From positions 1,922,001-1,986,000 of the forward strand of contig NC_064681.1 of assembly GCF_023278565.1 (NCBI RefSeq): DNA of 64,000 nucleotides, in the 5' to 3' direction. The first letter of the stretch is position 1, and each line of letters begins with the position of its first letter. The notes beneath the pieces are model-generated. The model saw only the letters and a program-made list of their open reading frames with translations. It was not told the DNA's origin and did not search any database. This document shows, piece after piece, positions 49,079 through 59,712 of the stretch. The position numbers and the translations under genes were made by a program. The stretch is from Colletotrichum lupini. Lineage: Eukaryota > Ascomycota > Sordariomycetes > Glomerellales > Glomerellaceae.

Positions 49079-51100
49079 TTGAAGAGGACGGAAGAAAGGT
49101 AGAATGGTTGGCATTGAGTGTTCTGATCTTATGAGAGCGGACCATCACTTGATGTGTGACTTGAAGCTTGTAGAAAATGAAGGGTATTAGACTTGATGGG
49201 TAACATCTCAGCAAGGTCAACATCGTGGTCTTTAGTGGCCTCAAACTGGCTTCAGTAAAAGGTCACCGGCTCGCAGCAATGAAACTGAAGCAGTCTCCAT
49301 CCTGCTGCTAGGCCATCTCATCTTGAATGCTTCGTGTGGATTCTACTGCTTACAAGATCACTTGACGGTGAGGCGTCCGTCCCCACTTTGATAGCTTCAT
49401 ATAGAGTTTGAAAGAGTCCCAGCGAACGCGGTATGAGAAAGTCGTGACTTTGCGGCGAAGGTTGGCCTTTTTGTCCACAATGCTGACTTGACGTCTGTTG
49501 GCGACAGCGCCATGAGAACTCCAGAGTCTCAAACACGAGATGAGGGGTCAGAAGCCAAAGTTCTTGACCGCATCCTTGGCATGTATGTAACCAGACATGT
49601 TCGACCAGGCAGCTGCTGACACGGTGAGACCACATGTCGAGGTCGAAGTCGAGGTAGCATTCCGTAGAATCTCGCAAGTCTAAACACAAAAGACGAATGA
49701 GACAAAAAGGCGGGAAAAAGAAAAGACGACAAGTACACAAAACCCCCGACCATGATGGCCCGCTGCGCGTTGTTCGCGTGGTTGCGTGGCTACGTGCTTA
49801 GAATCATGTTGTACTAAAGTCATTGGCTGAAAGAGGCAGACCGCCTTGAGTGAGCCGGGGTTTCCGAGCAGATGGGTGCTGCAAGGTCCTGCATCTGTCT
49901 TCTTTCAAAGTTCCAAACACGCGCCCCTCCAAGAGTCCAGACAGGAACAAAAAAGGGACGCGGGAAGGCGGGCTCGAGTCGGTGTAGACTGCAGGATCCC
50001 GGAGAAAGGGTTGAAAGGGACTCTAATCGAGGGCTTCCGTTTCTGGTTGGCAAGGGAGGACCCGATAGCTTGCGATAGGCCGGCCGCCACAGTGCGTCCC
50101 CGTTTGACAGCCCCGTTCCGTTGGAAGAGGCAGGAAGAGTTGTTCAGTCGTTCTAGCCCAACCGGGGAGAGGTGAGGATGAATGTATTTGCATCTAGGCG
50201 ATTTATGCAGGGAAACCCAGGGCTGTCTACGGTATGCAATGTCAGCAGTTTTAACTCACCCAGTGGGACGGTCACCTCTACATAGTACATAGCTGAAAGT
50301 GGGACTCCGAGCCCGGCGGCGGGATGGGGAGGGCGCGAGAGAAAAGCAAGACGAGAAAGAGCCCACCAACTCTGATATTGCGTCAATTTTGGGGGAATGA
50401 AGCTTTGGAACAGTGTGTCGGGTAGCTGCAATGGCGATCCCTGGGTCAAAAGCGTCTTTCCGCAGCCCAATGCCGGCTCAATGGCACGGCGTAGAATTTT
50501 TTCTAGTGCTGAAGTTGTGAACAGAGCATTTCCGTACATACAAAAGTACAAAGCACGGCGGGCGGTGATGTAATTGTCCAAGAGCACTTTACCGCGTAAT
50601 TACTGATAGGACCAGTCCAATTCGGCTTCAGCAGGGCTGATAAGAAGCAGGGGCAAAATGATTAAAGGGCGGAATTGCTAAAAGGCTGGGCGAATTATGT
50701 AAAGCCCCGCGATAAGGAACGACATCGGCGGGCGGGCGGGCGCCCTTGTGCAGGTACCTTACCTACCTTACCTTACACTACGGTTTACCTGCCGGCTGTC
50801 AGTGCCCGCCCGGTGCTTTGGTGACAGCCCAAGCTTTGGTGCGGCGAGATTTTCCCCTGCAGGCATCCTCACAACGGGGGGCCCGTTGACCCCCTTCACT
50901 GGTTGACTAGCTAATCAGCGACCGATCTTTCCCCAAAGGGTCCAATGACAAGCTCCCCGAAAAAAATTTGCCCAGCCCAAACCCAAGTACTGCTGCTGGC
51001 TATGACCTGCCAGGTTGACCTTGACCTGACGTTGAATACCTGGGACTTGGACGGGGTGAGCGGTGGTGGAGGTGGAGGAAGAGGGGCCCCGTTTGCTGAG
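49079..51100. other. intergenic, no gene recognised, about 2 kb
   Basis: Frames at 49318-49753 and 50153-50587 (both minus) have no domain. A run of CCTTACC/GGTACC words lies at 50752-50780. The distal promoter of CPA1 is expected from about 50700. Confidence 0.45.
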
Positions 51101-51123
51101 GTACCTACTGCGCTCCATCTGTG

Positions 51124-51129
51124 TGACTC
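51124..51129 (+). promoter_or_regulatory. possible Gcn4/Cpc1 site (TGACTC)
   Basis: TGACTC in the context GTGTGACTCCGTG lies about 225 bases before the attenuator uORF. TGACTC is the core of the Gcn4/CPC-1 response element that raises arginine-pathway genes on amino-acid shortage. A single hexamer occurs often by chance, so this rests mainly on its position. Confidence 0.4.
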
Positions 51130-51349
51130 CGTGTGCCGGCGCTCGTGCTTCCTATTTTTCTACCCGATCTCCTCCCACCGCTTCACTTCTCTTTCTTTTC
51201 TTTCCCTTTCCCTCCTCCAGATCCAAAAATCCTGCCGCATCGTGCAACACTCTCGTCACAGATTATATCCAGCCATCATCCCTCCACAACCTCGCCTCGA
51301 GCACTTCACTACCCTTCTTCTACTGATTGATCATTTGCAAGCTGCCCTT

Positions 51350-51732
51350 ATGAACGGGCGTCCTTCAGTCTTCACCTCTCAGGTATGTAGATGATTTTCA
51401 TTCATCTCTTATCCAATCCTTTCCTTGGTGGTTCGTCTGAGCTCGCCCTCTTCGTGATACCTCTCGACCCCGCCGCCAAACTCTGTCTCAAGCTGGTGCC
51501 CATGGCCCAATTGAAGCTCCTTGGTGTCTAGTCGGCTTGCACTGAAGACGCATTGCTTCCTTTCAATCATTGATATTGCTAAATTTCGGTTGCTGACTCG
51601 CTATCTTCAGGATTATCTCTCAGGTTAGCACAATACCCTCGATTGACTCACCGCCCCTCCATAGTGGCACGCGAGACTGACCATGTTTCCCACCCCCCAA
51701 CAGACCACTTGTGGAAGGCTGCCAGCCCCTAA
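51350..51732 (+). CDS. AAP: arginine attenuator peptide (AAP) uORF, split by two introns
   Basis: Three coding pieces, 51350-51382 (33 nt), 51611-51623 (13 nt) and 51704-51732, join in phase to a 24-codon uORF in the leader of CPA1. Its residues 1-16 match the known fungal AAP (MNGRPSVFTSQDYLSD) and it continues HLWKAASP. The peptide is known to stall ribosomes at its stop codon when arginine is high, blocking access to the main start and triggering mRNA decay. Asp12, known to be essential, is encoded by the first codon of the 13-nt microexon. The uORF stop is 61 nt before the main ATG at 51794. Intron 1 (228 bp) and intron 2 (80 bp) have GTATGT and GTTAGC donors and CAG acceptors. Retention of intron 1 would truncate the peptide after three more codons. 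Skipping the microexon would give a different frame ending at 51781. Confidence 0.93.
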
Positions 51733-51793
51733 AGTGTCTATCCAAACCACAAGGAACTTCTTCTACAACACCTTTACCTAAACCACAGCCAAC

Positions 51794-53234
51794 ATGTTCT
51801 CTCGATTGGCTTCCCTCACCAAGCCCGCGGCCAACGGTGCCGCCGGGTTGAGCTCCGGCCTCCGAGTTCAGACCCGATTCCTCTCCGGCCAGGCCGCTGG
51901 TAGCAAGGGCCGCAAGATGCCCTTCACCCAGACCCGTGCCACCAACCCCGTCGCCAACCTCGACGCCACCTTGACCATCCGAGTATGTCACCACCGAGAA
52001 ATATCTACCTACTTCGCGATGATAGAAACAAGCTTGCTAACAATCCCTTCAGGATGGCCCTGTCTTCTCCGGCCGAGCCTTTGGAGCAAACTCCAACATC
52101 TCTGGCGAGGCCGTCTTTACTACCTCCCTGGTCGGATACCCCGAGTCCATGACCGACCCCTCCTACCGTGGCCAGATTCTGGTCTTCACCCAGCCCCTGA
52201 TTGGCAACTACGGTGTGCCCTCCAACCAGCGTGATGAGTTTAACCTCCTCAAGTACTTCGAGTCCCCTCACATCCAGTGTGCCGGTGTCGTCGTCGCCGA
52301 CGTTGCGACCGAGTACAGCCACTGGACCGCTGTTGAGAGCTTGGGCAACTGGTGCGCCCGTGAGGGTGTCCCGGCCATCTCTGGCGTCGACACTCGTGAG
52401 ATCGTCACCTACCTCCGTGAGCAGGGTTCCTCCCTCGCTAGGATCACCATTGGTGACGAGTACGACGCCGACGAGGACGAGAGCTTCATCGACCCCGGTG
52501 CCATCAACTTGGTCAAGCGTGTCAGCACCAAGGCTCCCTTCGTTGTCGAGTCCCCTGGCGCCCGCTTCCACGTTGCCCTGATCGACTGCGGTGTCAAGGA
52601 GAACATCCTCCGCAGCTTGGTCAGCCGTGGCGCCTCCGTCACCGTCTTCCCCTACAACTACCCCATCCACAAGGTTGCTAGCAACTTCGACGGTGTCTTC
52701 ATCTCCAACGGCCCTGGTGACCCGACTCACTGCCAGGAGACCATCTACAACCTTGGCCGCCTGATGGAGACCTCCCCCGTTCCCATCATGGGAATTTGCC
52801 TCGGCCACCAGCTTCTCGCCTTGGCCGTCGGTGCCCGCACCATCAAGCTCAAGTACGGCAACCGCGCCCACAACATTCCCGCCCTCGACTTGACCACCGG
52901 CCAGTGCCACATCACCAGCCAGAACCACGGTTACGCTGTTGACTCCTCCACCCTCCCCAGCGACTTCAAGGAGTACTTTGTCAACCTCAACGACGGCTCC
53001 AACGAGGGCATGATGCACAAGACCCGCCCCATCTTCTCCACCCAGTTCCACCCCGAGGCCAAGGGTGGCCCGATGGACAGCTCCTACCTCTTTGACAAGT
53101 ACCTCGAGAACGTTCAGATGTTCAAGGACAGCGAGAAGATCTTCAAGGACAACCGCCCCACTCAGCTCATGCTTGACATCCTCAGCAGGGAGCGTGTTGG
53201 TGTCGAGCCCACCACCCTCGCCGCGGCTGCTTAA
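51794..53234 (+). CDS. CPA1: arginine-specific carbamoyl-phosphate synthase small subunit (Cpa1 / ARG-2)
   Basis: Two exons, 51794-51982 and 52053-53234, give 456 residues. Residues 1 to about 35 ([10 protein letters not shown]...RFLSG) are Arg/Ser-rich without acids, a mitochondrial presequence. The CPSase small-chain domain starts at [12 protein letters not shown] (residue 64). The C-terminal class I glutamine amidotransferase domain contains [15 protein letters not shown] with nucleophile Cys312, and FHPEAKGGP with His396. It releases ammonia from glutamine for the large subunit and so makes carbamoyl phosphate for citrulline and arginine in mitochondria. Codon use is strongly biased to C-ending codons, as in highly expressed fungal genes. 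It is regulated by the AAP uORF in its leader and probably by cross-pathway control. Length fits the family (yeast 411 plus presequence). Confidence 0.97.
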
Positions 53235-53823
53235 TTGAATCCGCATTGTGTGATCAGAATAGGGGTTACTTGCGTCCTGGTGCAAAATGGGGTTTCTGGT
53301 TTTTTCTCTTGTAGTTATGGGTATCGCGGCAGTTGATTTGGGGTCTATTTGGACCTTGGGCATACATATCAAGTGGGATTTGATGATTCCTTCTTCGTTT
53401 TTTTCACTACACAGTTCATAGCAGCTCTGAGAAAGCTACTTTCCAAATTGAAACCCAAAACGTTCATGATATGGAAACATCATTCTTCCCCCAGTTCCTT
53501 CTCATGTGACATGAGGCTAAAAAAAGCAGCAGCTAACGACCAGTACAACCACAGTGGTAGGCGCCGCGTAAGATGAAGATTGCCATTACCAGAGGGAAAG
53601 AAGAGGTGCTGATTATGGCAGGCATAGCAATTGCACAGAACGGCAATGCAAGGGCGTTGACCAGCCTAGGCCTTGACCAGTATCGTTGAGTTCTCGGACG
53701 CCCATCACTCACCGTACGCACTTCATTTCCACATCACTCTAGCACATACTGCAAACGTATCGACAGCTATCTCGCCGCCTTTTCAGTCTTTCTCGCCGCC
53801 TTATACCCTTTTTCGTATCCGTA
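53235..53823. other. intergenic between CPA1 and kinase-like gene
   Basis: This is the terminator side of CPA1 and the promoter of the next gene. No gene is seen. Confidence 0.5.
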
Positions 53824-55434
53824 ATGACAACTTCAGAAGTCGAGATTCAACCAAAGGACAGCTCTTCGACATCGACCGGCATGGATGATCTCACCTACGA
53901 TGACTGGGCGGACCTCATTTACGATAAATGGGAGGATCTTCACGCTGCCGACGCCTCGCAGCTTGGTCCGTTGTTCACACCAGAAGAGTCGAAGGAAGTC
54001 GACGCCCTGCTAAAAGTCTGGATATACCCAGTCTATGGTCAGCAGGCGGACTTGTGCGCAGCTGACGCCTTGCATGAAGGGCAAAGACCAAATCAAACGC
54101 CTTTTGGTAGCGAAGGCGTCTTTCCTCCCAAACCCTTCGTCCAGGCGCCTTTGTACTTTGAGAATTCGGCGCAGAGCTGCAATGTCACTGGGCTCAATTG
54201 GGGAGTATTCACCAAGTGGGTGGGCGCCTATCGAAACATCTCGCCATCGGAGTCGTCTTCTTTACCAGTGTTTTACTTTCCTCCGCCGAGCTTTGAATCT
54301 GCCTCTCCACCACCGTCTTCGAGTATACATCTTGCATCGAGCGAATATACTGCAGTCGAAGGACAAGCTTCCCACATCCCAACCTACATCGTCGGTATCG
54401 GCGGTGGCCCTTCGAGCGGCAAGTCAACACTAGCCTTACATCTTAGCTACGTGTTCAAAAAGCTTGGACAGAACAGCAGAGTCTTCACAATTTCGCAAGA
54501 CGCCTATATCCTCCCTCCTGCAGATTGTCCACAAATAACTCTGCGAAGTGGGAAGCGTGTTGTCCACACAAACTGCTTATTTTCAGTTGACTGGGAAGAG
54601 ATGATCAAAGACGTCAATAAGTTGAAAGCAGGCAACTATAGTTTCCTGTCAGGTCGGATAAGGGAGACATATGCCACTGCAAAGGGTCGCCGTATTCGCT
54701 GCCCGCACCTGAGAGCAGGGGATGTCACTGACCTTGTTCGTCTAAGGGAGGCCACTCTCTCCACTGCGGCCAAATCAGGTCGTCAGAGCTTCTGGCTAGC
54801 TCAATTTTGCTACAAAACACTCACAGACTACCCGGACAACCAAGAGATCTCGACATCCTTGCCATCACAGCTGATCCTGATCGAAGGCCCTCTCATGAAC
54901 GCTGTTTGCCCTACAGCCTTGCCGCCTCAACAGTCGGGATTTGGAATTTTCCGCAGCGATACGCAGCAGAAGGCCTAGGAAGCTTTACGAAATATAATTG
55001 ACCTCAACTTGTGTCCCAACGTTTCAGAGCGAACTGCAAGAACTTGGGCATCAGATCGGCAGGAGCAGTACAGTTAGTACCAAGGTATGCCTATGCCTCG
55101 CTTTGTCGCAGAGGGCCTCACTGAGGAATACTTTGACGAAGTCGCCTGGTAAGAACACCGCCAATAGTGACGAAAGAAATGTGGATAGAATGGCTCATGA
55201 TACGATAGGCCGGCCTACAAGGCGTACCACTCTCACCATGAGCCTGAAGATGATGGCTCCAGGCCCGCGACATACAGGGAGCTCTTGAGATGGGCTATGG
55301 ACCAAATCTTCAGGGTGAATGGGGTTGTTGGACATCCATACCGGAATGGTCAAGGAGACCAGCAAAGCCAAGGACGAGAGCAAACTAATGAGCTACTCGA
55401 GGCAGATGGGATATTGTCAGGGGGAATTGACTAG
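53824..55434 (+). pseudogene. P-loop nucleoside/uridine-kinase-like gene with two in-frame TAG codons
   Basis: A long frame opens at ATG 53824. A Walker A motif GGGPSSGKS lies at residues 193-201, followed by a kinase-like FTISQDAY strand end and later a LILIEGPLM strand typical of uridine kinase or nicotinamide riboside kinase folds. The frame meets TAG at 54976-54978, yet the next 32 codons in the same frame still look like the family (ALRNIIDLNL, then ERTARTW). A second TAG follows at 55075-55077, then more family-like sequence (FVAEGLTEEYFDEVAW) up to an in-phase GTAAGA...TAG intron at 55149-55208. Exon 2 runs to the stop at 55432-55434. Without the two TAGs the product would be about 515 residues. 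Either it is a young pseudogene, or the TAGs are changed in the mRNA. The N-terminal 180 residues are acidic and unrecognised. Confidence 0.6.
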
Positions 55435-56723
55435 ACGAGAGGGTGGAAGAGACAACTTGTCACCGAGGCTTGGTCATGGGGCCACTTCATATTGAGTTCT
55501 CGCAGTCAGTCAGGACCCTTCTTTTTGTAGGTGGCTTCTCTTTGGTCTGGGGACACGGAGTACATTCCAACAGAGACGCAGCTTTTGAAGCATTATCAAC
55601 CAAGGACTCTCCTTCTTTGCTTGATTCGTTGTCAACTACGCTCTTTTCCAGAATCGAAGCTGGAAGTATTGGGGCTCGACTCTACCGAAGAGTTGCTTCC
55701 ATGGAGGGCCTCCATTCTGACTGCCGACGAGACGGGTGTCTGAAGAACGTATAAATCCCCTTCGTCGAGTGCAAAGATCGCCATGGATCGATCACGAGCA
55801 TCAAAACAGGATGGACCTCGACGATGTTCAAGAAGCACCTTCAATTAGCTAGTGGTATCGCAACGTGGAGTTATGTGCCTGTCCCCACGTCTCTCTATGG
55901 TTTCGAACCGTCGGTTGGGGGAAAAGAAGAAGAAGAAGAGAATAATACAGTCTAGACCTGATCTATTTTTGTGTGTTTGATCCTTTCCGCGCCCGCCCAA
56001 CCGGCAGTCTGGGATGTTGTTGAGCATACAGCTAATGCTCCGTAAGTGACGCATTCCCTCGACGGGGTCCCTCGACGCATTCCCTCCACAATGACCCGTT
56101 TTCCTTCCAAGTTTTTGTATTGAATACTTGCCATGATTTTTTTGGTTGGCTCTCAGAAGAGCAGGATAGGAGGAGTACCATTTCCGAGATCATCGTAAAG
56201 TTGGGGATGCTCGAAGTAATCGTCCCAGCGCCTCGGCAGCCTGCTGTCTCCAAACCTCTTCACGAACGTCGTTGAGCTCAGGATCATCCTCCACCACCAA
56301 CACCCCTAGTCGCCTCTGCTACGCGGGTTTCCATGCTGGGGGTGGTGTCATCACCGTCGATGACCCAGAAGGCGAAGAATACCCAGGTCCGCCTGGAATG
56401 ACCAGCGGGGGCGTCACAGGGCGAGTACGCAGGGGACAAAAGCATAAATCTTGGCCAGCGGCGTTGCGGCAATGCGGGAAATGGTCCGTAGTCTGATTAT
56501 GGGGATCGCTGGGATTATCGACACGCCACGGACAATTGCAGTAGTCTGTTTCCAAATGGTTGGGACATTCAGACTTGTGAAGTTGCCGTCGATTGGACTC
56601 GAGATTGCTAGGCAAACCCACTGGAGGCCTGGACGTGATCGCGGAAGGCGTTTGGAACGCAGCCATAGGCATGATGGAAGCCGAAGCAGCCAACCGATCA
56701 CTCTGAGGAGATGATTTGGGCTC
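55435..56723. other. convergent intergenic region, no gene recognised
   Basis: A plus frame at 55531-55743 preceded by a TTGTAG acceptor-like site looks somewhat protein-like but has no recognisable start or domain; it could be a relic. The rest is probably the 3' end of the SAP gene. Confidence 0.35.
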
Positions 56724-58718
56724 CTAGTACCGGCTGCCACGGTCGTCGGAACGGAAACGGCGGCCGCCGTCAGGACGAGAACCACCAAAGTTTCCACGGT
56801 CGCCCTGGCGATAGGGGCCGCTCTCATTAATTCCCGGCAGATACCTGTCGCTGACCATGCGGGGGCCGCGACGGCCGTTGCCACCATTGCGTCTACCACC
56901 GCGGCCTGGAGGAGGAGGTCCCCTCGGCGGCGGCCCTCCGCCGGCCATTTGTCGACGACGCTCAGCCTCTCTGTGTGGGGGTCGGATGCCGACAAAGTTC
57001 TCATGGCCACGGTCAACAAATTTGTCGCCCTCTTCGAAGATGTAGCGGTTGATCTCAGTCTCCGGGCCCATGTCTCTATCAACATCTTTGGTGTAGTAAG
57101 AACGCATGTTTCGCAGTCGTCTGCTGACAAGATCATCTGAGACGGCCTGGAAGGATACCGGAGGGTGGGCTCGCGTGGTTTGTACAGGGCCTCCAGGAAA
57201 GTTTTCTATCAGTCGTGGAGGTCTGGGACCAGGACCACGCTGGGAGTCTCCTCTGGGGCCTAGGGGAGCTCCTTCAAATCCTCGACCGCCACGAGGACCG
57301 AGAGGAATGGCGTTGACGTCCTTAACAGCTGGGCCTGCAGGTGCACCCCTAGTTGGCTCAGCCGGTGTTACGCCATTACCAGAGACCAGGCGAGCGGTGA
57401 CATATCCATCGTCTTCGATGTCGTAACGCACTGCGAATCGAGCGCTTCTGTTGGATTTTCCTTCAGCCTCCTCCTCATGAATCCAATCCCTCACTTTTTC
57501 TGGTGGCACAAAGTCCACCGACAGTGGCTTGCGGTTGCTTTCGTCAGGCCAGGTGACGTCATGCAACGCGTTGCGGACACGCGAAGCCAAAGTCGTAGTT
57601 CTGAACACTGCAAATGCATGAGATTTGATGGAATCCAGGTATACGTCCTCGACATCGTCTAAGTTGGGTTCTGCGCCAGAAGGAGTTGATAGCTCAACAA
57701 GACGGTCATGAACTGTGGACTCCTTCAGTGGTCTCATCAAGTTCTTGATGTAGAGAGCCCTGGTAGCAGGGTGGATAGCTGGCTGCACCGTTCTTTCGTA
57801 CTCCATGGCGTCATTGTTGTCTGCTGGCGTAATCTCGCGTTGCTCCTGGTCAGTGACCGGACCGTCCGTGGGGTGCTCTTGACCGTGAACTGAAGCCTGT
57901 CGATGGTCAGGATCGGCGGCAGAGACTGCGTCCACCTTTCCGTTAAGCTCATCCTGCATCTCCGTGTCTTCTTCGGCGTTTGCTTCTGTCGTCGGCAGGT
58001 CCTGTTCGAAAGTGTGGCTCTCCGCGAGCTCTTCAACGTCTTTCGAAGTGTCCTTTGCCTCCTTCGCAACATCCTCAAGAAGACCGCTACCTCCCTCCAG
58101 GCTCTCCTTCAAGACATCCTTCACACCTTCCTTGACTTGGTTTATGATACCAGCAACGCTAGTTGACTCTGAGCTTGGTGCCTCGTCTGCTTTGTCTGCC
58201 TCGATACGGTCTTGGTCTGCCTTGATGCGCTTGTGAGTAATCGACTCTGACGATTCGGCAGGGCTCTGGGATCGACGCTTTCGTTTCTGCGCATCTTGCG
58301 CTATCTCAGCGGGAGCAGGAGGCGTAGGGTTCGCGGCGGCGATTGATTCCGGAATGGTCGTCTCCGTATTTTGGGTTGAGGGTTCGGCTGCCGATTGCTC
58401 GGGCTTGAGTTCGGGGCTTGCCACAGCTGCTTGCGCAGTTGTAGTCTGAGTATCGGCAGCATCTTCGGTGATGGTATCGATGGGGGTAGGTTCGGTAGGC
58501 GCCTCCGCAGACTCGGCGGGTTGGGGCTCAGGCTCTGTGGAAGCCTCCTCCTCTTCTTCTTGTGCCTCTTCCTGTGTCTCTCCCTGCACCTCTTCCTCTA
58601 CTGCCTCGTCGCTAGTGGTCAGTCGCTCGACGAGCTCCTGTTTGAGACCGGCGGTGGCGAGTCCTCGGCGTTTCAACTCCGCCTTGAGTTGAACGACGGT
58701 TTGCTTGCTCCAATTCAT
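56724..58718 (-). CDS. SAP-domain RNA-processing protein, Acinus-like
   Basis: A single exon of 664 residues starting MNWSKQTVVQLKAEL. Residues 1-35 form a SAP domain (LKAELKRRGLATAGLKQELVERL) that binds nucleic acid. A long acidic low-complexity region with nuclear-localisation-like KRKRRS follows. Around residues 320-410 there is a degenerate RRM-like part (RALYIKNLMRPL ... SHAFAVFRT). The motif SARFAVRYDIEDDGY near 420-435 fits the RSB segment through which Acinus binds RNPS1 and SAP18 in the ASAP complex. The last 200 residues are Arg/Gly/Pro-rich (RGG-type). This order matches Acinus, an exon-junction-associated splicing regulator, in shortened form. No intron is needed. It shares a promoter region of about 1 kb with the divergent gene at 59713. 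Confidence 0.82.
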   Translation of the reverse strand: MNWSKQTVVQLKAELKRRGLATAGLKQELVERLTTSDEAVEEEVQGETQEEAQEEEEEASTEPEPQPAESAEAPTEPTPIDTITEDAADTQTTTAQAAVASPELKPEQSAAEPSTQNTETTIPESIAAANPTPPAPAEIAQDAQKRKRRSQSPAESSESITHKRIKADQDRIEADKADEAPSSESTSVAGIINQVKEGVKDVLKESLEGGSGLLEDVAKEAKDTSKDVEELAESHTFEQDLPTTEANAEEDTEMQDELNGKVDAVSAADPDHRQASVHGQEHPTDGPVTDQEQREITPADNNDAMEYERTVQPAIHPATRALYIKNLMRPLKESTVHDRLVELSTPSGAEPNLDDVEDVYLDSIKSHAFAVFRTTTLASRVRNALHDVTWPDESNRKPLSVDFVPPEKVRDWIHEEEAEGKSNRSARFAVRYDIEDDGYVTARLVSGNGVTPAEPTRGAPAGPAVKDVNAIPLGPRGGRGFEGAPLGPRGDSQRGPGPRPPRLIENFPGGPVQTTRAHPPVSFQAVSDDLVSRRLRNMRSYYTKDVDRDMGPETEINRYIFEEGDKFVDRGHENFVGIRPPHREAERRRQMAGGGPPPRGPPPPGRGGRRNGGNGRRGPRMVSDRYLPGINESGPYRQGDRGNFGGSRPDGGRRFRSDDRGSRY

Positions 58719-59712
58719 GATGAATAACTGCTGGTTTGGCGCAAAAGCTAGCGCATAGCTAGACTGCTTGTAGAAATGTTTTTATAGCAGGCGCGTGTTC
58801 TGGAGGAAGCGCACAGCGTTGGTAAGATGATTTTCGTATGATGGAATAATGCGATGTTGGCCTATTCGGGTTGTAGTTGCAGGACGTGAATGAGCCTAGG
58901 TGAAGGCACTTGAGTGCTCTGAGGCGCGTCGTCGCGACCTGAAAAATTGCCCCGTCATGCAAACCAGAGCTTCTCCACTGTAAGCAGGCACGCTAATAAA
59001 GCAGGGAAGTCACTAGTGCAGGGGTTCCTTCCCACCTTTAGTGATCGATCTCGTCTGGGTAAGATGTCATTTCTGCCAGCAGACCCACAAGTTTTCGCTA
59101 GGCCGGTTATCTGCCGGGAGATCAGTCACGTGGTCTGCACCCAAAAAATATTGGACGACACAAGAGTAAAGAAGGAGCACGGGCCTTTACACTTACACCT
59201 TGTCAGGCAAGTGCTGCCTGCCGTGCCTTACCTTACCTTGAGAGCGCCTGCAGCAAGCGCGGCTTTTGTCTCAATTGCCATTGTCTCACCGCGTCGCCAT
59301 CGACTTTAAACAGAGGACATCAACGGCTTTTTTGTTTGGACGCCGCATCCGTCGTAAACAATACAATAGTTAGGACCTTGCTGCTTTCCTCGAAACTCAC
59401 GGTCAATGCGACTTGAGGGGCGGCAATCTCCTTGCTTCCTGCGTATTCGCCGAGTCACTGCAAGTAGGTAGTCAAAATAGAAGTCACCAGATGAGGACGC
59501 AATGAGAATTGACTTGACAAAGAGATGTATATTTGTAGCCGCTATTCTCACACAGCACCTTCGTGAGATGACAAAAAGTGCGCAACTCTCGCAGCGCCAC
59601 CATTTGTTGAACTTTATCCAACTTCGACTCCCACCGCAAAATTGGCAAAGTGTCATTTGAATCGCACTTCTAAGGATCGCGCGCAACCAATATCATTACA
59701 TTCTTCTTTGAC
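58719..59712. promoter_or_regulatory. divergent promoter region between SAP gene and unknown gene
   Basis: About 1 kb separates two start codons that face away from each other. It contains the word run CCTTACCTTACCTT at 59226-59239. No gene is seen in it. Confidence 0.45.

Noticed and set aside
48551..49114. 187-codon minus-strand frame over the last transporter exon
   Set aside because: Arg/Pro/His-rich shadow frame opposite membrane helices, with no recognisable domain.
52005..53372. 455-codon open frame antisense to CPA1
   Set aside because: It lies exactly opposite a well-supported gene with C-ending codon bias, which removes stops from the opposite strand. Its composition is repetitive Gly/Val/Asp and no domain is seen.
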